64,000 bases of DNA from the NCBI RefSeq assembly GCF_019915265.1, contig NZ_CP082780.1, positions 434,001-498,000 of the forward strand. The letters run 5' to 3'. The notes beneath the pieces are model-generated. The model saw only the letters and a program-made list of their open reading frames with translations. It did no database searches and was not told the origin of the DNA. This document shows, piece after piece, positions 9,058 to 17,449 of this stretch (positions are counted from its first letter, which is position 1; every line of letters begins with the position of its first letter). Position numbers and translations under genes: made by a program. The DNA comes from Bacillus aquiflavi. GTDB taxonomy: Bacteria > Bacillota > Bacilli > Bacillales > Cytobacillaceae.

Positions 9058-9540
9058 ATGAACGATCGTGATTTTCGCAATGCAATGGGGAAATTTGCAA
9101 CCGGTGTAACAGTCGTAACAACAACAGATAATGGACAGGAGCACGGAATGACAGCAAATGCGTTTATGTCTGTTTCGTTAAATCCGAAGCTTGTCGTGAT
9201 CTCAGTTGGAGAAAAAGCTAGAATGAATGATTTAATTCGTCAATCAGGCAAGTTTGCTGTAAATATTTTATCTTCGAAGCAGCAAGAAATTTCAATGCGA
9301 TTTGCTGGACAGAAAAAAGCTGAAGAACCGTTTTTATTCGATACTCTTGCTGAATTACCGGTTATTCCAAATGCTCTTGCTCAAGTGGCATGCACTGTTG
9401 TGAATGCTTATGTTGAAGGTGATCATACGTTATATATCGGAAAAGTAACAGAACTGCAATTAAATGACGGAGATCCACTGCTATTCTTTGCTGGAAGCTA
9501 TCGCGACATAGCAACCTCTCAAGAACAAACGATATCGTAA
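9058..9540 (+). CDS. hpaC: Flavin reductase component (HpaC/PheA2 type)
   Basis: Reduces flavin with NAD(P)H for the upstream oxygenase. The 160-residue length matches HpaC and the Bacillus PheA2 phenol-hydroxylase reductase. Family motifs FATGVTVVTT, GMTANAFMSVSLNPKLVVISV and SGKFAVNILS form the flavin-binding split barrel. The ribosome site AGAGGGAT precedes ATG 9058. PheA2 of thermophilic bacilli is known to use FAD as both cofactor and substrate, which gives meaning to the FAD synthetase gene that follows 13 bases later. Confidence 0.88.
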   Translation: MNDRDFRNAMGKFATGVTVVTTTDNGQEHGMTANAFMSVSLNPKLVVISVGEKARMNDLIRQSGKFAVNILSSKQQEISMRFAGQKKAEEPFLFDTLAELPVIPNALAQVACTVVNAYVEGDHTLYIGKVTELQLNDGDPLLFFAGSYRDIATSQEQTIS

Positions 9541-9553
9541 AGGATCGAGTTGT

Positions 9554-10381
9554 GTGAAAACTATATTTCTCCATCGGGAAAATGTGCAAATGATTGCGAA
9601 AGAAGCCGTGCCAACTGTGTTGGCAATAGGATTTTTTGATGGTGTCCATGTAGGACATCAGCAAGTGATTAAAACTGCAAAACAAATTGCAAAGAAAAAG
9701 AAAGTGAAGCTTGGGGTGATGACGTTTTCCCCTCATCCGACAGAAGTTTTATCAAGAGGGAAGAAAGCAGTGCAATATTTAACACCGCTCTCTGTAAAGG
9801 AAACGATTTTCACCTCTTTAGGAGTCGATATTCTCTATGTTGTTACGTTTGATGAAGTATTTTCAGCACTTGCACCTAAACAGTTTGTTGCTCAATATTT
9901 AATTGATTTACATGTTATCCACGTTGTTGCTGGATTCGATTTTACTTATGGGACAAAAGGCAAAGGGAATATGGGGACACTCTTTTACGACAGTGATGAA
10001 AAATTAAGCGTTACGACAGTAACAAAGGTCATCTACGATGGAAACAAAATTAGCTCAACATATATTCGGCAGTTATTAAATGAAGGAGCAGTTGATCAGT
10101 TGCCGGCCTATCTCGGTAGGCATTACGTTACAAAAGGTAATTGGCATAAAGCAAAGGTCATTATTTCACACCATTATACGTATACGTATCCGAAGCAAGG
10201 ATATTATTATGTTGAACTATCTTCACAGCGCCGAACGATTGAAACAGTCGTTTCAGTTATAGATTCAAATAATGTAGCGGTCATAGATGAAAGGTTGCAT
10301 CATTTTAACGAAGGGGAGCAAATTTCAATCCATTGGAAAGAACAAGTATCTTCTAACGAACGTAAATTATCAAATTTTTAA
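9554..10381 (+). CDS. RibF-like FAD synthetase (FMN adenylyltransferase), kinase domain degenerate
   Basis: A 275-residue homologue of bifunctional RibF. The N-terminal nucleotidyltransferase half is intact in appearance: AIGFFDGVHVGHQQVI contains the ATP-binding HxGH-like motif, FSPHPTEVL follows, and VAGFDFTYGTKGKGN and STYIRQLLNEG are the usual later motifs. The C-terminal part (about residue 190 on) is short and lacks the riboflavin kinase PTAN motif, so it probably makes FAD from FMN only. Start GTG, 9 bases after AAAGGA. Its place inside the hydroxylase operon suggests a dedicated supply of FAD for the flavin-dependent monooxygenase. A separate housekeeping ribF should exist elsewhere. 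Confidence 0.82.
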   Translation: MKTIFLHRENVQMIAKEAVPTVLAIGFFDGVHVGHQQVIKTAKQIAKKKKVKLGVMTFSPHPTEVLSRGKKAVQYLTPLSVKETIFTSLGVDILYVVTFDEVFSALAPKQFVAQYLIDLHVIHVVAGFDFTYGTKGKGNMGTLFYDSDEKLSVTTVTKVIYDGNKISSTYIRQLLNEGAVDQLPAYLGRHYVTKGNWHKAKVIISHHYTYTYPKQGYYYVELSSQRRTIETVVSVIDSNNVAVIDERLHHFNEGEQISIHWKEQVSSNERKLSNF

Positions 10382-10408
10382 GTGACGTATAAAGGAGAGA
10401 ATGATGGA

Positions 10409-10849
10409 ATGTTTTTAGAAAAACTTTCTGTATCGAACCGATTAGCGACACAAATGGTCAATGAAGCGAAGAAAAAGGCGGAACAGTTAGGGATTCACGT
10501 AAATATTGCTGTTGTAGATTCAGGAGGGCATTTACTTGCTTTTGAACGGATGGACCATGCCCCGATCTTAAGTATTGAGATTGCACAAAACAAAGCTTAT
10601 ACTGCAGCGGCATTTGGCATTCCAACACATGAGTGGTATCCGTTAATTGAACATACCCCTCAATTAAAAGCTGGAATTGTTCATACGTCCCGACTCGTTA
10701 TTTTTGGAGGCGGTTATCCAATTCAAATCGGGAATAAATTAGCTGGAGCAATCGGGGTAAGCGGAGGAACTGAAGAAGAAGACCAGCTTTGCTGTGAAGC
10801 GGCATTAAGGTTAATTGAAAATTCGGTATATACTTCTAAGGAGGGATAA
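10409..10849 (+). CDS. GlcG/HbpS family protein (DUF336)
   Basis: A 146-residue protein with the family pattern NIAVVDSGGHLLAFERMD, NKAYTAAAF, GGGYPIQIGNKLAGAIGVSGG and a C-terminal ED..C.A helix. Members bind haem or corrinoid or have no known activity, and they often sit in aromatic or glycolate catabolic operons. A frame open from GTG 10382 exists, but AAAGGAGAG at 10391-10399 supports ATG 10409. Two bases separate its stop from the next ribosome site region, so it is co-transcribed with the dioxygenase. Role in phenol breakdown unproven. Confidence 0.8.
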   Translation: MFLEKLSVSNRLATQMVNEAKKKAEQLGIHVNIAVVDSGGHLLAFERMDHAPILSIEIAQNKAYTAAAFGIPTHEWYPLIEHTPQLKAGIVHTSRLVIFGGGYPIQIGNKLAGAIGVSGGTEEEDQLCCEAALRLIENSVYTSKEG

Positions 10850-10852
10850 GCG

Positions 10853-11767
10853 ATGGGGGATATTTTACGGATCGGCCGTTTAGAGCTTCGTGTATTAGAT
10901 TTAGAAAAATCAGTTGATTATTATACGAATGTCATTGGATTGGAAGTGACTGGGCGAGAAGGAGACCGTGTTTATTTAAAAGCATGGGATGAGTATGACC
11001 ATCATAGTATTATTTTACAAAAATCTGATCAAGCCGGTATGGATCATATGGGGTTTAAAGTAAAAGACATTTATGCTCTTGAAAAATTAGAAAAAAAGAT
11101 CGAACAATTTGGATGTACATTAACTAGATCGTCAGAAAATACGCGGCTTGCTGAAGGTGAAGCGATTCGCTTTAAATTTCCTACAGGACATTATATGGAG
11201 TTGTACACTGACATTAAGCAAGTAGGCACACGTGTAGGTGTAATCAATCCTCATCCATGGCCTGATGGATTAAAGGGAATTGCCCCGCATCGTCTCGATC
11301 ATTGTCTACTTACAGGTGATGATCTTGAAACAGCGACTCGATTCTATAAAGAAGTACTTGGATTCCACCAAACAGAAAGAATAACGACGGTTGACGGAGA
11401 AGTAACAATCGGAAGTTTTCTTTCATGTACAAATAAAGCACATGATTTAGCTTTTGTAAAAGGACCAGATGCAAAGTTCCATCATGCAGGTTTTTATGTT
11501 GATAATTGGTATGAAGTGTTAAAAGCGGCTGACATTTTAACGAAACATGATGTGCAAGTTGAGGTTACACCGACACGACATGGAATTACACGCGGTCAAA
11601 CGACATATTTCTATGATCCGAGTGGTAACCGAAATGAAGCATTTGCAAGCGGATATATTTCTTATGCAGATTTTCCAACGATTACTTGGACAGAGGATAA
11701 AATTGCAACAGGTATTTTTTATCATCGAAGAGAGATGGTTGAAACTTTCTCAACGTCTTTAACATAA
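10853..11767 (+). CDS. dmpB: Catechol 2,3-dioxygenase (extradiol, type I)
   Basis: Cleaves catechol next to the two hydroxyls to 2-hydroxymuconic semialdehyde. It has 304 residues in two vicinal-oxygen-chelate modules. Fe(II) ligands are His150 (HRLDHCLLTGDD), His211 (FHHAGFYVDNW) and Glu262 (DPSGNRNEAF); their spacings of 61 and 51 are exactly those of XylE (153, 214, 265). His243 and Tyr252 occupy the positions of the XylE active-site His246 and Tyr255. The substrate is inferred from the motif pattern and the pathway context. The ferredoxin at 17102 is a likely reactivation partner, as XylT/DmpQ. Confidence 0.93.
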   Translation: MGDILRIGRLELRVLDLEKSVDYYTNVIGLEVTGREGDRVYLKAWDEYDHHSIILQKSDQAGMDHMGFKVKDIYALEKLEKKIEQFGCTLTRSSENTRLAEGEAIRFKFPTGHYMELYTDIKQVGTRVGVINPHPWPDGLKGIAPHRLDHCLLTGDDLETATRFYKEVLGFHQTERITTVDGEVTIGSFLSCTNKAHDLAFVKGPDAKFHHAGFYVDNWYEVLKAADILTKHDVQVEVTPTRHGITRGQTTYFYDPSGNRNEAFASGYISYADFPTITWTEDKIATGIFYHRREMVETFSTSLT

Positions 11768-11799
11768 CTTTATTTCTTAATTTGAAACAGAAAATTTGG

Positions 11800-11827
11800 C
11801 AGTGTAATGAGTGTACTCATCACACTG
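11800..11827. promoter_or_regulatory. Long imperfect palindrome between dioxygenase and hydratase genes
   Basis: Arms CAGTGT-A-ATGAGT and ACTCAT-C-ACACTG form a 28-base interrupted palindrome centred on GT/AC. No long T-run follows, so it could be an operator, an mRNA processing hairpin, or a weak attenuator within the operon. Confidence 0.5.
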
Positions 11828-11859
11828 TTCTTATTATGAAGGCAAGGAAGGGGAACATA

Positions 11860-12645
11860 ATGAATCATGCTGAAATCGCAAAGCGACTGTTAGAAGCAGA
11901 ACGAACAAAACAAGCAATCGAACCGCTGACAACAACGTTTCCAGAAATAACAGTTGATGATGCATATCGCATTCAAATTGAACAAATAGATTATCGAGTT
12001 ACAGAAGGAGCGCGAATCGTCGGAAAAAAAATTGGCCTAACGAGTGACGTCATGCAGCGGATGTTTAATGTAACAACACCTGATTACGGTCATTTGTTAG
12101 ACGATATGATGTGTGTCGAGGGAGAGCCAATTAATACAACAAACTTTTTATCCCCAAAGCTGGAATGTGAAATTGCATTTGTATTAAAAGAAGATTTACA
12201 AGGGCCGGGAGTTACGGAGGATGATGTTGTTAAGGCGACAGATTATGTTGTTCCAGCTTTTGAGGTCATTGATAGTAGAATACGTGATTGGAAGATTCGT
12301 TTTGAAGATACAGTGTCTGATAATGGTTCTTCTGCACGTGCGATTCTAGGAGGAAAACCGACAAGTTTAACCGGACTCGATTTACATCATATTGGCATGG
12401 TATTCACAAAAAATGGGGAAATCATTGATACAGCCGCAGGGGCTGCTGTAATGGGAAATCCACTTCGAGCAGTAGCGTGGCTTGCCAATGCACTTGGGGA
12501 GTATGGCATTGCACTCAAAAAAGGCGAAGTGATCCTGTCAGGAGCGTTGACTGGAGCAGTTCCTGTCCAAACAGGTGAAATTTATACAGCTGAGTTTGCG
12601 CATATCGGATCAGTAACTGTTCAATTTTCAGAGGGGGATCATTAA
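11860..12645 (+). CDS. dmpE: 2-hydroxypenta-2,4-dienoate hydratase (DmpE/MhpD type)
   Basis: Hydrates 2-hydroxypenta-2,4-dienoate to 4-hydroxy-2-oxovalerate. The 261-residue protein carries the family stretches [43 protein letters not shown] (metal-binding Glu residues), VIDSRI and [12 protein letters not shown]. It is a paralogue of the decarboxylase at 14567; the DYGHLLDDM version is typical of the hydratase. An upstream open frame from 11782 lacks a ribosome site, whereas AAGGAAGGGG precedes ATG 11860. One base separates its stop from the next start. Confidence 0.87.
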   Translation: MNHAEIAKRLLEAERTKQAIEPLTTTFPEITVDDAYRIQIEQIDYRVTEGARIVGKKIGLTSDVMQRMFNVTTPDYGHLLDDMMCVEGEPINTTNFLSPKLECEIAFVLKEDLQGPGVTEDDVVKATDYVVPAFEVIDSRIRDWKIRFEDTVSDNGSSARAILGGKPTSLTGLDLHHIGMVFTKNGEIIDTAAGAAVMGNPLRAVAWLANALGEYGIALKKGEVILSGALTGAVPVQTGEIYTAEFAHIGSVTVQFSEGDH

Positions 12646-12646
12646 G

Positions 12647-13525
12647 ATGAGCAAAAAAGTAAAGGTGGGAATTATCGGTTCGGGAAACATTGGAACAGAT
12701 CTAATGTACAAAATTGAGCGGAGCGATGTGCTTGAATTAGGTGTCATGATTGGAATTGATCCACAATCAGAAGGATTAAAGCGGGCTAAAGAACGCGGCT
12801 ACAATGTAATTGACAATGGGATAGATGGATTTATAAGCAATCCAGATTTAGCAGACATTTTATTCGATGCTACAACAGCCAACGCACACAAGCACCATCA
12901 TGAGCTGCTAATGGAACTAGGTAAAAAGGTGATCGATTTAACACCAGCAGCGATCGGACCGTTCGTCGTTCCTGCTGCTAATTTAACAGAACATCTAGAT
13001 GCTTCAAATGTCAATATGATTACTTGTGGCGGTCAAGCAACGATTCCGATTGTATATGCAATCAATCAAGTCGTTCCGGTTGAATATGGAGAGATTGTCG
13101 CAACAGTCTCAAGTAAAAGTGCAGGTCCTGGAACAAGAGCAAATATTGATGAGTTCACAAAAACAACAGCAAAAGGAATTGAAGTCATCGGCGGAGCTAA
13201 AAAAGGAAAAGCGATTATTATTTTAAATCCTGCTGAGCCTCCTATTATGATGAGAAATACAGTTCATGTTCTCGTAACAGAAGCAGGGAAAGAAGAAGAA
13301 ATCATCAATTCGGTGAAAAAAATTGTTGCTAACGTTCAAACATACGTACCCGGTTATCGTCTGCGAACAGAGCCGATGTTCGATGGTAAAAAAGTAACCG
13401 TCTTTCTTGAAGTTGAGGGAGCTGGAGATTACTTCCCGCCTTATTCAGGGAATTTGGATATCATGACGGCAGCAGCGACAAAGGTCGGAGAAGAATTAGC
13501 GTACAGACATAAGGGGGCAAAATAA
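12647..13525 (+). CDS. dmpF: Acetaldehyde dehydrogenase, acylating (DmpF/MhpF)
   Basis: Converts acetaldehyde, NAD+ and CoA to acetyl-CoA, normally in a channelling complex with the aldolase encoded next. It has 292 residues. The NAD-binding glycine motif is [13 protein letters not shown] (residues 8-20) and the catalytic Cys127 sits in [12 protein letters not shown]. The stop TAA overlaps the aldolase ATG by one base (TAATG), the usual translational coupling for this pair. No lesion seen. Confidence 0.93.
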   Translation: MSKKVKVGIIGSGNIGTDLMYKIERSDVLELGVMIGIDPQSEGLKRAKERGYNVIDNGIDGFISNPDLADILFDATTANAHKHHHELLMELGKKVIDLTPAAIGPFVVPAANLTEHLDASNVNMITCGGQATIPIVYAINQVVPVEYGEIVATVSSKSAGPGTRANIDEFTKTTAKGIEVIGGAKKGKAIIILNPAEPPIMMRNTVHVLVTEAGKEEEIINSVKKIVANVQTYVPGYRLRTEPMFDGKKVTVFLEVEGAGDYFPPYSGNLDIMTAAATKVGEELAYRHKGAK

Positions 13526-14549
13526 TGACGGCAAAACGAGATATTCATTTGCTTGATGTGACATTACGCGATGGCAGTCATTCAATGCGGCATGCGTTTA
13601 CAGAAGAACAAGTTCGAGCCGTTGCCAAAGGACTTGATCAAGCAGGGGTTGAATACTTTGAGGTGTCACATGGCGACATGGCGACGGATTAGCAGGTTCT
13701 TCACTGCAATACGGCTTATCGCTTGTCGATGAGCTGAAATTAATTGAGGCAGCAAAGGAAGAAAGTAAACAAGCAAAAATTTCAGTATTATTACTCCCAG
13801 GAATTGGTGTTAAAGAGGATTTGCAGGCGGCAATGAAGGCTGGGGCAGACATGGTTCGAGTAGCTACTCATATTACAGAAGCAGATGTTGCGAAGCAACA
13901 TATTGAGTTTGCTCGTGAACAAGGATTAAAAACTGTTGGCTTCTTAATGATGGCTCATATGGCTCCTGTTGAAAAATTAGTAGAGCAAGCAAAGTTATTT
14001 GAATCATATGGTGCTGAAATTGTTTATGTAACTGATTCGGCTGGTGCGCTATTGCCGCATGAAGTAACGGAACGAGTTCATGCACTGAAAAATTCGCTTG
14101 ATTGTGAGATTGGTTTCCATGGCCACAATAATTTATCTTTAGCAATGGCAAATACGATGGCTGCTGTAGACGCAGGAGCGACATATGTAGATGGCAGTTT
14201 GCGCTGTTTAGGTGCGGGAAGCGGAAATACACAGACAGAAGTGATGGTTGCTGTATTTGATCGACTCGGAATAAAGACAGGGGTTGAGCTTTATCCTGTG
14301 ATGGATGTCGCAAACGAGACTGTCGCAAAATTCATGCCTCGACCGCAAGAAATTACAGGATCAAGCTTAATTATGGGCTACTCTGGTGTTTATTCGAGCT
14401 TTTTACTATTTACTCAAGAAGCAGCAAAAAAATTTAATGTTGATGAACGTGATATTTTAGTAGAACTTGGCCGTATGAAAGCAGTTGGCGGTCAAGAAGA
14501 TTTAATCTTTCAGGTTGCTAGTGAGATTTCAAAAAAACAAAACCGTTAA
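13525..14549 (+). pseudogene. dmpG: 4-hydroxy-2-oxovalerate aldolase (DmpG/MhpE), frameshifted by an 8-bp tandem duplication
   Basis: Splits 4-hydroxy-2-oxovalerate to pyruvate and acetaldehyde. From ATG 13525 the frame reads [16 protein letters not shown] (metal and active-site Asp/His region of HMGL-like aldolases) up to [10 protein letters not shown], then hits TAG at 13690. The cause is a perfect repeat CATGGCGA at 13669-13676 and 13677-13684. Removing one copy restores [14 protein letters not shown] and an uninterrupted 338-codon frame, normal for the family, ending at 14549 with EIGFHGHNNLSLAMAN intact. As written, the last carbon-splitting step is lost unless another aldolase exists or the duplication reverts. 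Confidence 0.9.
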
Positions 14550-14566
14550 AAAAGGAGTATGTAGCT

Positions 14567-15352
14567 GTGACAGAAAAGATGAAGGAAACGATCGCCGCTG
14601 AATTATTTAAAGCTGAGCGGGACATTGAAGAAGTGGATAAGTTTACCGATAAATATCCACAACTTACAACAGACATTGCTTACGATATTCAAGAACTGCT
14701 AGTTAAAAAGAAAATAACAGCAGAAAAGACAAGCATTAGTGGTTGGAAATTAGGACTGACGAGTAAAGCAAAACAGAAAATGATGGGTGTTCATGAACCG
14801 ACGTATGGCGTACTTTTAAAAAGTATGCAAATTTCGGAGGATGAAGCGATTTCGTTAAAACCATTTATTCATCCAAAGATCGAGCCAGAAATTGCATTTG
14901 TGTTTGATAAAGAATTAAAAGGACCTGTCTCTGTTCCAGAAGTGTTGGCTGCGACTCGTTATGTTGCACCAGCTCTTGAGATTATTGACAGCCGTTATCG
15001 CAACTTCTCTTTTACGTTAACGGATGTAATTGCCGACAATTCATCTTCAAGCCGCTATATCATCGGAAAGCAAACGTTTAAGCCAGAATTAGTAGACTTT
15101 ACACTAATGGGCATGGTGTTTAAAAAGAATGGAGAAGTCGTGGCAACGAGCACAGCAGCAAGTGTGATGGGACATCCAGCTCGTGCAATAGCATGGATGG
15201 TGAATAAATTGACAGCGCGAGGACAATCCATTTTACCAGGTCAAGTGGTGCTGAGCGGTGCGCTGAGTGGTGCAATGATGATGGAAGCAGGAGATGAAGT
15301 GTCTGTAGGTTTTGATGGGATCGGTCATCTTGAAGTGACGATTACAACATAA
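14567..15352 (+). CDS. dmpH: 2-oxo-3-hexenedioate decarboxylase (4-oxalocrotonate decarboxylase, DmpH)
   Basis: Decarboxylates 2-oxohex-3-enedioate, giving the substrate of the hydratase, with which it forms a complex in Pseudomonas. It has 261 residues of the same fold as DmpE: GWKLGLTSKAKQKMMG, PTYGVLLKSM, KIEPEIAFVFDKEL, LEIIDSRYRNF and VLSGALSGAMM. The PTYGVLL version and the adjacent tautomerase gene favour decarboxylase over hydratase. GTG start, 10 bases after AAAGGAG. Confidence 0.87.
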   Translation: MTEKMKETIAAELFKAERDIEEVDKFTDKYPQLTTDIAYDIQELLVKKKITAEKTSISGWKLGLTSKAKQKMMGVHEPTYGVLLKSMQISEDEAISLKPFIHPKIEPEIAFVFDKELKGPVSVPEVLAATRYVAPALEIIDSRYRNFSFTLTDVIADNSSSSRYIIGKQTFKPELVDFTLMGMVFKKNGEVVATSTAASVMGHPARAIAWMVNKLTARGQSILPGQVVLSGALSGAMMMEAGDEVSVGFDGIGHLEVTITT

Positions 15353-15369
15353 AAAAAGGAGTCATTCAT

Positions 15370-15573
15370 ATGCCATTCATTCAAATAAATTTACTTGAAG
15401 GGCGTTCACCAGAGAAAAAGGAACAGCTTATTGCAGAAGTAACCGAAACAGTCGAGCGTGTTATTCAAGCGCCGAAGGAAACGATTCGTGTCATGATTAA
15501 TGAAATGCCAGCAGCACATTGGGGGATAGCTGGCGTTTCCGTAAAAAAATTAAGAGAAGAAGGGAGACGGTGA
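15370..15573 (+). CDS. dmpI: 4-oxalocrotonate tautomerase
   Basis: A 67-residue member of the 4-OT family, which isomerises 2-hydroxymuconate to 2-oxohex-3-enedioate. Pro2 becomes the N-terminal catalytic base after Met removal (MPFIQINLLEGRSPEKK), Arg12 and Arg40 lie at the places of the known Arg11 and Arg39, and HWGIAGVSV is the usual C-terminal segment. It lies between the decarboxylase and the dehydrogenase, stop and next start one base apart. Confidence 0.92.
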   Translation: MPFIQINLLEGRSPEKKEQLIAEVTETVERVIQAPKETIRVMINEMPAAHWGIAGVSVKKLREEGRR

Positions 15574-15574
15574 G

Positions 15575-17041
15575 ATGGTGAGCGAAGTGCGTGAAGTGAA
15601 GATGTATATCAATGGTGAATATGTAGAATCAAGCATAGCGTCTATATTTGAAGTGAAAAATCCTGCAACACAAGAGCTGATTGCTCGTGTTCATGAATCG
15701 TCAAAAGAGGATGTTGACCGTGCATGTCAAGCGGCCCGTCAAGCGTTTGAATCTGGTCCATGGAGAACGATGCCTGTGAGTGAACGCTGTCAAAAGATTC
15801 GCCGAATGGCAGAGATTATTATGGAGCGGAGAGAGGAATTAGCACGCCTTGAAGCTCTAGATGTAGGGAAGCCTTATCCTGTTGCTTTTGAACGCGAAAT
15901 TCCTCGTGCTGCACATAATTTAAAATTTTTTGCTGACTTTATGGAGCAGCAAGGGCGGGAAACATATCCAATGGATGAAGACTATTTAAACTATACACGT
16001 TATGAGCCAGTCGGCGTTGCAAGTTTAATTACACCGTGGAATCTTCCGTTTATGCTGACAACTTGGAAACTTGGACCGTGTCTCGCTACTGGAAATACTG
16101 CTGTAATTAAACCGGCAGAGATGACACCAATGACGGTTTCTTTATTAGGTGAAATTGCAAAAGAAGCTGGGATTCCTGATGGGGTTGTAAATGTTGTTCA
16201 TGGATTTGGTCCGAACTCAACTGGGGAGTTTATGACAACTCATCCAGAAGTAGATATGATTTCATTTACAGGTGAAACAAATACAGGAAAAGCCATTATG
16301 AAAAATGGCGCCGATTCATTGAAGCGTGTTTCGTTTGAACTTGGTGGAAAAGCAGCAAATATCGTCTTTGAAGATGCTGATTTAGAAAAAGCGATCCCTG
16401 TTTCAATTCAAGCAGCTTTTCTGAATTCTGGGCAAGTATGTTTAGCAGGCTCACGAATTTTAGTTCAACGTTCAATAATGGACGAATTTGTGACCCGCTT
16501 TAAAAAGGCAGCAAGCGAACTGATTGTCGGTGACCCGCAAGAGGAAAATACAAATATGGGACCTGTTGTAAGCCAGGAGCATTACGAGAAAGTGACTAGC
16601 TATTTAAAAATTGCTGAACAGGAAAATGCAACACTCGTATATGGGGGGAAACGTCCAAATCTTCCTGAGCATTTACAAAACGGTTATTATTTAGAGCCAA
16701 CAATTTATCTCCAAGAAAATCCAACTGCACGTATTTGCCAAGAAGAAATTTTCGGTCCGGTTGTTACCTTAATTCCATTTGATACAGAAGATGAAGCATT
16801 AGAAATAGCAAATAGTACACCTTATGGATTAAATGGTGTCATTTGGACAGAAAACTTACAGCGAGCTCATCGTGTATCCCATAAAGTACGTGCAGGCACG
16901 ATTTGGGTAAATTGTTGGTTTGTTCGGGATTTACGAGCACCGTTTGGTGGATTTAAAAAGAGCGGAATTGGAAGAGAAGGCGGAAAGCACAGTCTAGAGT
17001 TCTTTACGGAAGCGAAAAATATTTGTATTGCATTACAATAA
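15575..17041 (+). CDS. dmpC: 2-hydroxymuconic semialdehyde dehydrogenase
   Basis: An NAD-dependent aldehyde dehydrogenase of 488 residues oxidising the ring-cleavage product to 2-hydroxymuconate. ALDH landmarks: ITPWNLPFMLTTWK, SFTGETNTGKAIM, FELGGKAANIVFEDAD (general base Glu), LNSGQVCLAGSRI (nucleophile Cys) and EEIFGPVVTLIPF. Substrate is inferred from operon context and overall similarity to the XylG/DmpC group. ATG 15575 follows GGGAG. Last gene before an internal terminator. Confidence 0.9.
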   Translation: MVSEVREVKMYINGEYVESSIASIFEVKNPATQELIARVHESSKEDVDRACQAARQAFESGPWRTMPVSERCQKIRRMAEIIMERREELARLEALDVGKPYPVAFEREIPRAAHNLKFFADFMEQQGRETYPMDEDYLNYTRYEPVGVASLITPWNLPFMLTTWKLGPCLATGNTAVIKPAEMTPMTVSLLGEIAKEAGIPDGVVNVVHGFGPNSTGEFMTTHPEVDMISFTGETNTGKAIMKNGADSLKRVSFELGGKAANIVFEDADLEKAIPVSIQAAFLNSGQVCLAGSRILVQRSIMDEFVTRFKKAASELIVGDPQEENTNMGPVVSQEHYEKVTSYLKIAEQENATLVYGGKRPNLPEHLQNGYYLEPTIYLQENPTARICQEEIFGPVVTLIPFDTEDEALEIANSTPYGLNGVIWTENLQRAHRVSHKVRAGTIWVNCWFVRDLRAPFGGFKKSGIGREGGKHSLEFFTEAKNICIALQ

Positions 17042-17050
17042 ATTTACAAG

Positions 17051-17080
17051 AAAATCGGACTGTACATCAGTCCGATTTTT
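17051..17080 (+). terminator. Terminator after the dehydrogenase gene
   Basis: A perfect 12-bp stem (AAAATCGGACTG and complement) with a 5-base loop, ending in TTTTT. It separates the ten enzyme-type genes from the ferredoxin and regulator, so those two may be read by leakage or from their own promoter. Confidence 0.85.
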
Positions 17081-17101
17081 ACTAAAATGAGGGCGAAAAA
17101 T

Positions 17102-17374
17102 ATGTTTAAAATTATGATTAATCCAGAGCAATCGTTTTATTATCATGGAAATGAAGATTTACTTCGTTCAGCGCAAAAAAACAATATAAAAGTTCCCTTC
17201 GCTTGTCGCGGCGGCGGATGCGGCTTGTGCAAAGTGAAAGTGGTCAAAGGGAATTACGAGCTTGGTCCTTCATCAAAAGCAGTACTAACTGATCGTGAAC
17301 GTAAGGAAGGCTACGTTCTTGCATGTAAAACATATCCATTAAGTGAAATGGAAATAGAATTAATTTCAAAATAA
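17102..17374 (+). CDS. [2Fe-2S] plant-type ferredoxin
   Basis: A 90-residue ferredoxin with Cys35, Cys40, Cys43 (ACRGGGCGLCKVKV) and Cys75 (LACKTYP), the C-x4-C-x2-C...C pattern of chloroplast-type clusters. In Pseudomonas meta-cleavage operons such a protein (XylT/DmpQ) re-reduces the oxidised iron of catechol 2,3-dioxygenase, and the context suggests the same job here. An ATG at 17087 is in frame, but GAGGG at 17089-17093 points to ATG 17102. Confidence 0.85.
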   Translation: MFKIMINPEQSFYYHGNEDLLRSAQKNNIKVPFACRGGGCGLCKVKVVKGNYELGPSSKAVLTDRERKEGYVLACKTYPLSEMEIELISK

Positions 17375-17449
17375 AAGTAGATAAAAATAGTAAATTTACT
17401 GAAAATTTGATATATTTAAAAGACTAATAACAGTAGAGGGGGAGACTGA

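Noticed and set aside
13873..14328. 151-codon minus-strand ORF
   Set aside because: Shadow of dmpG; Gln/His/Leu-rich composition and no start signal.
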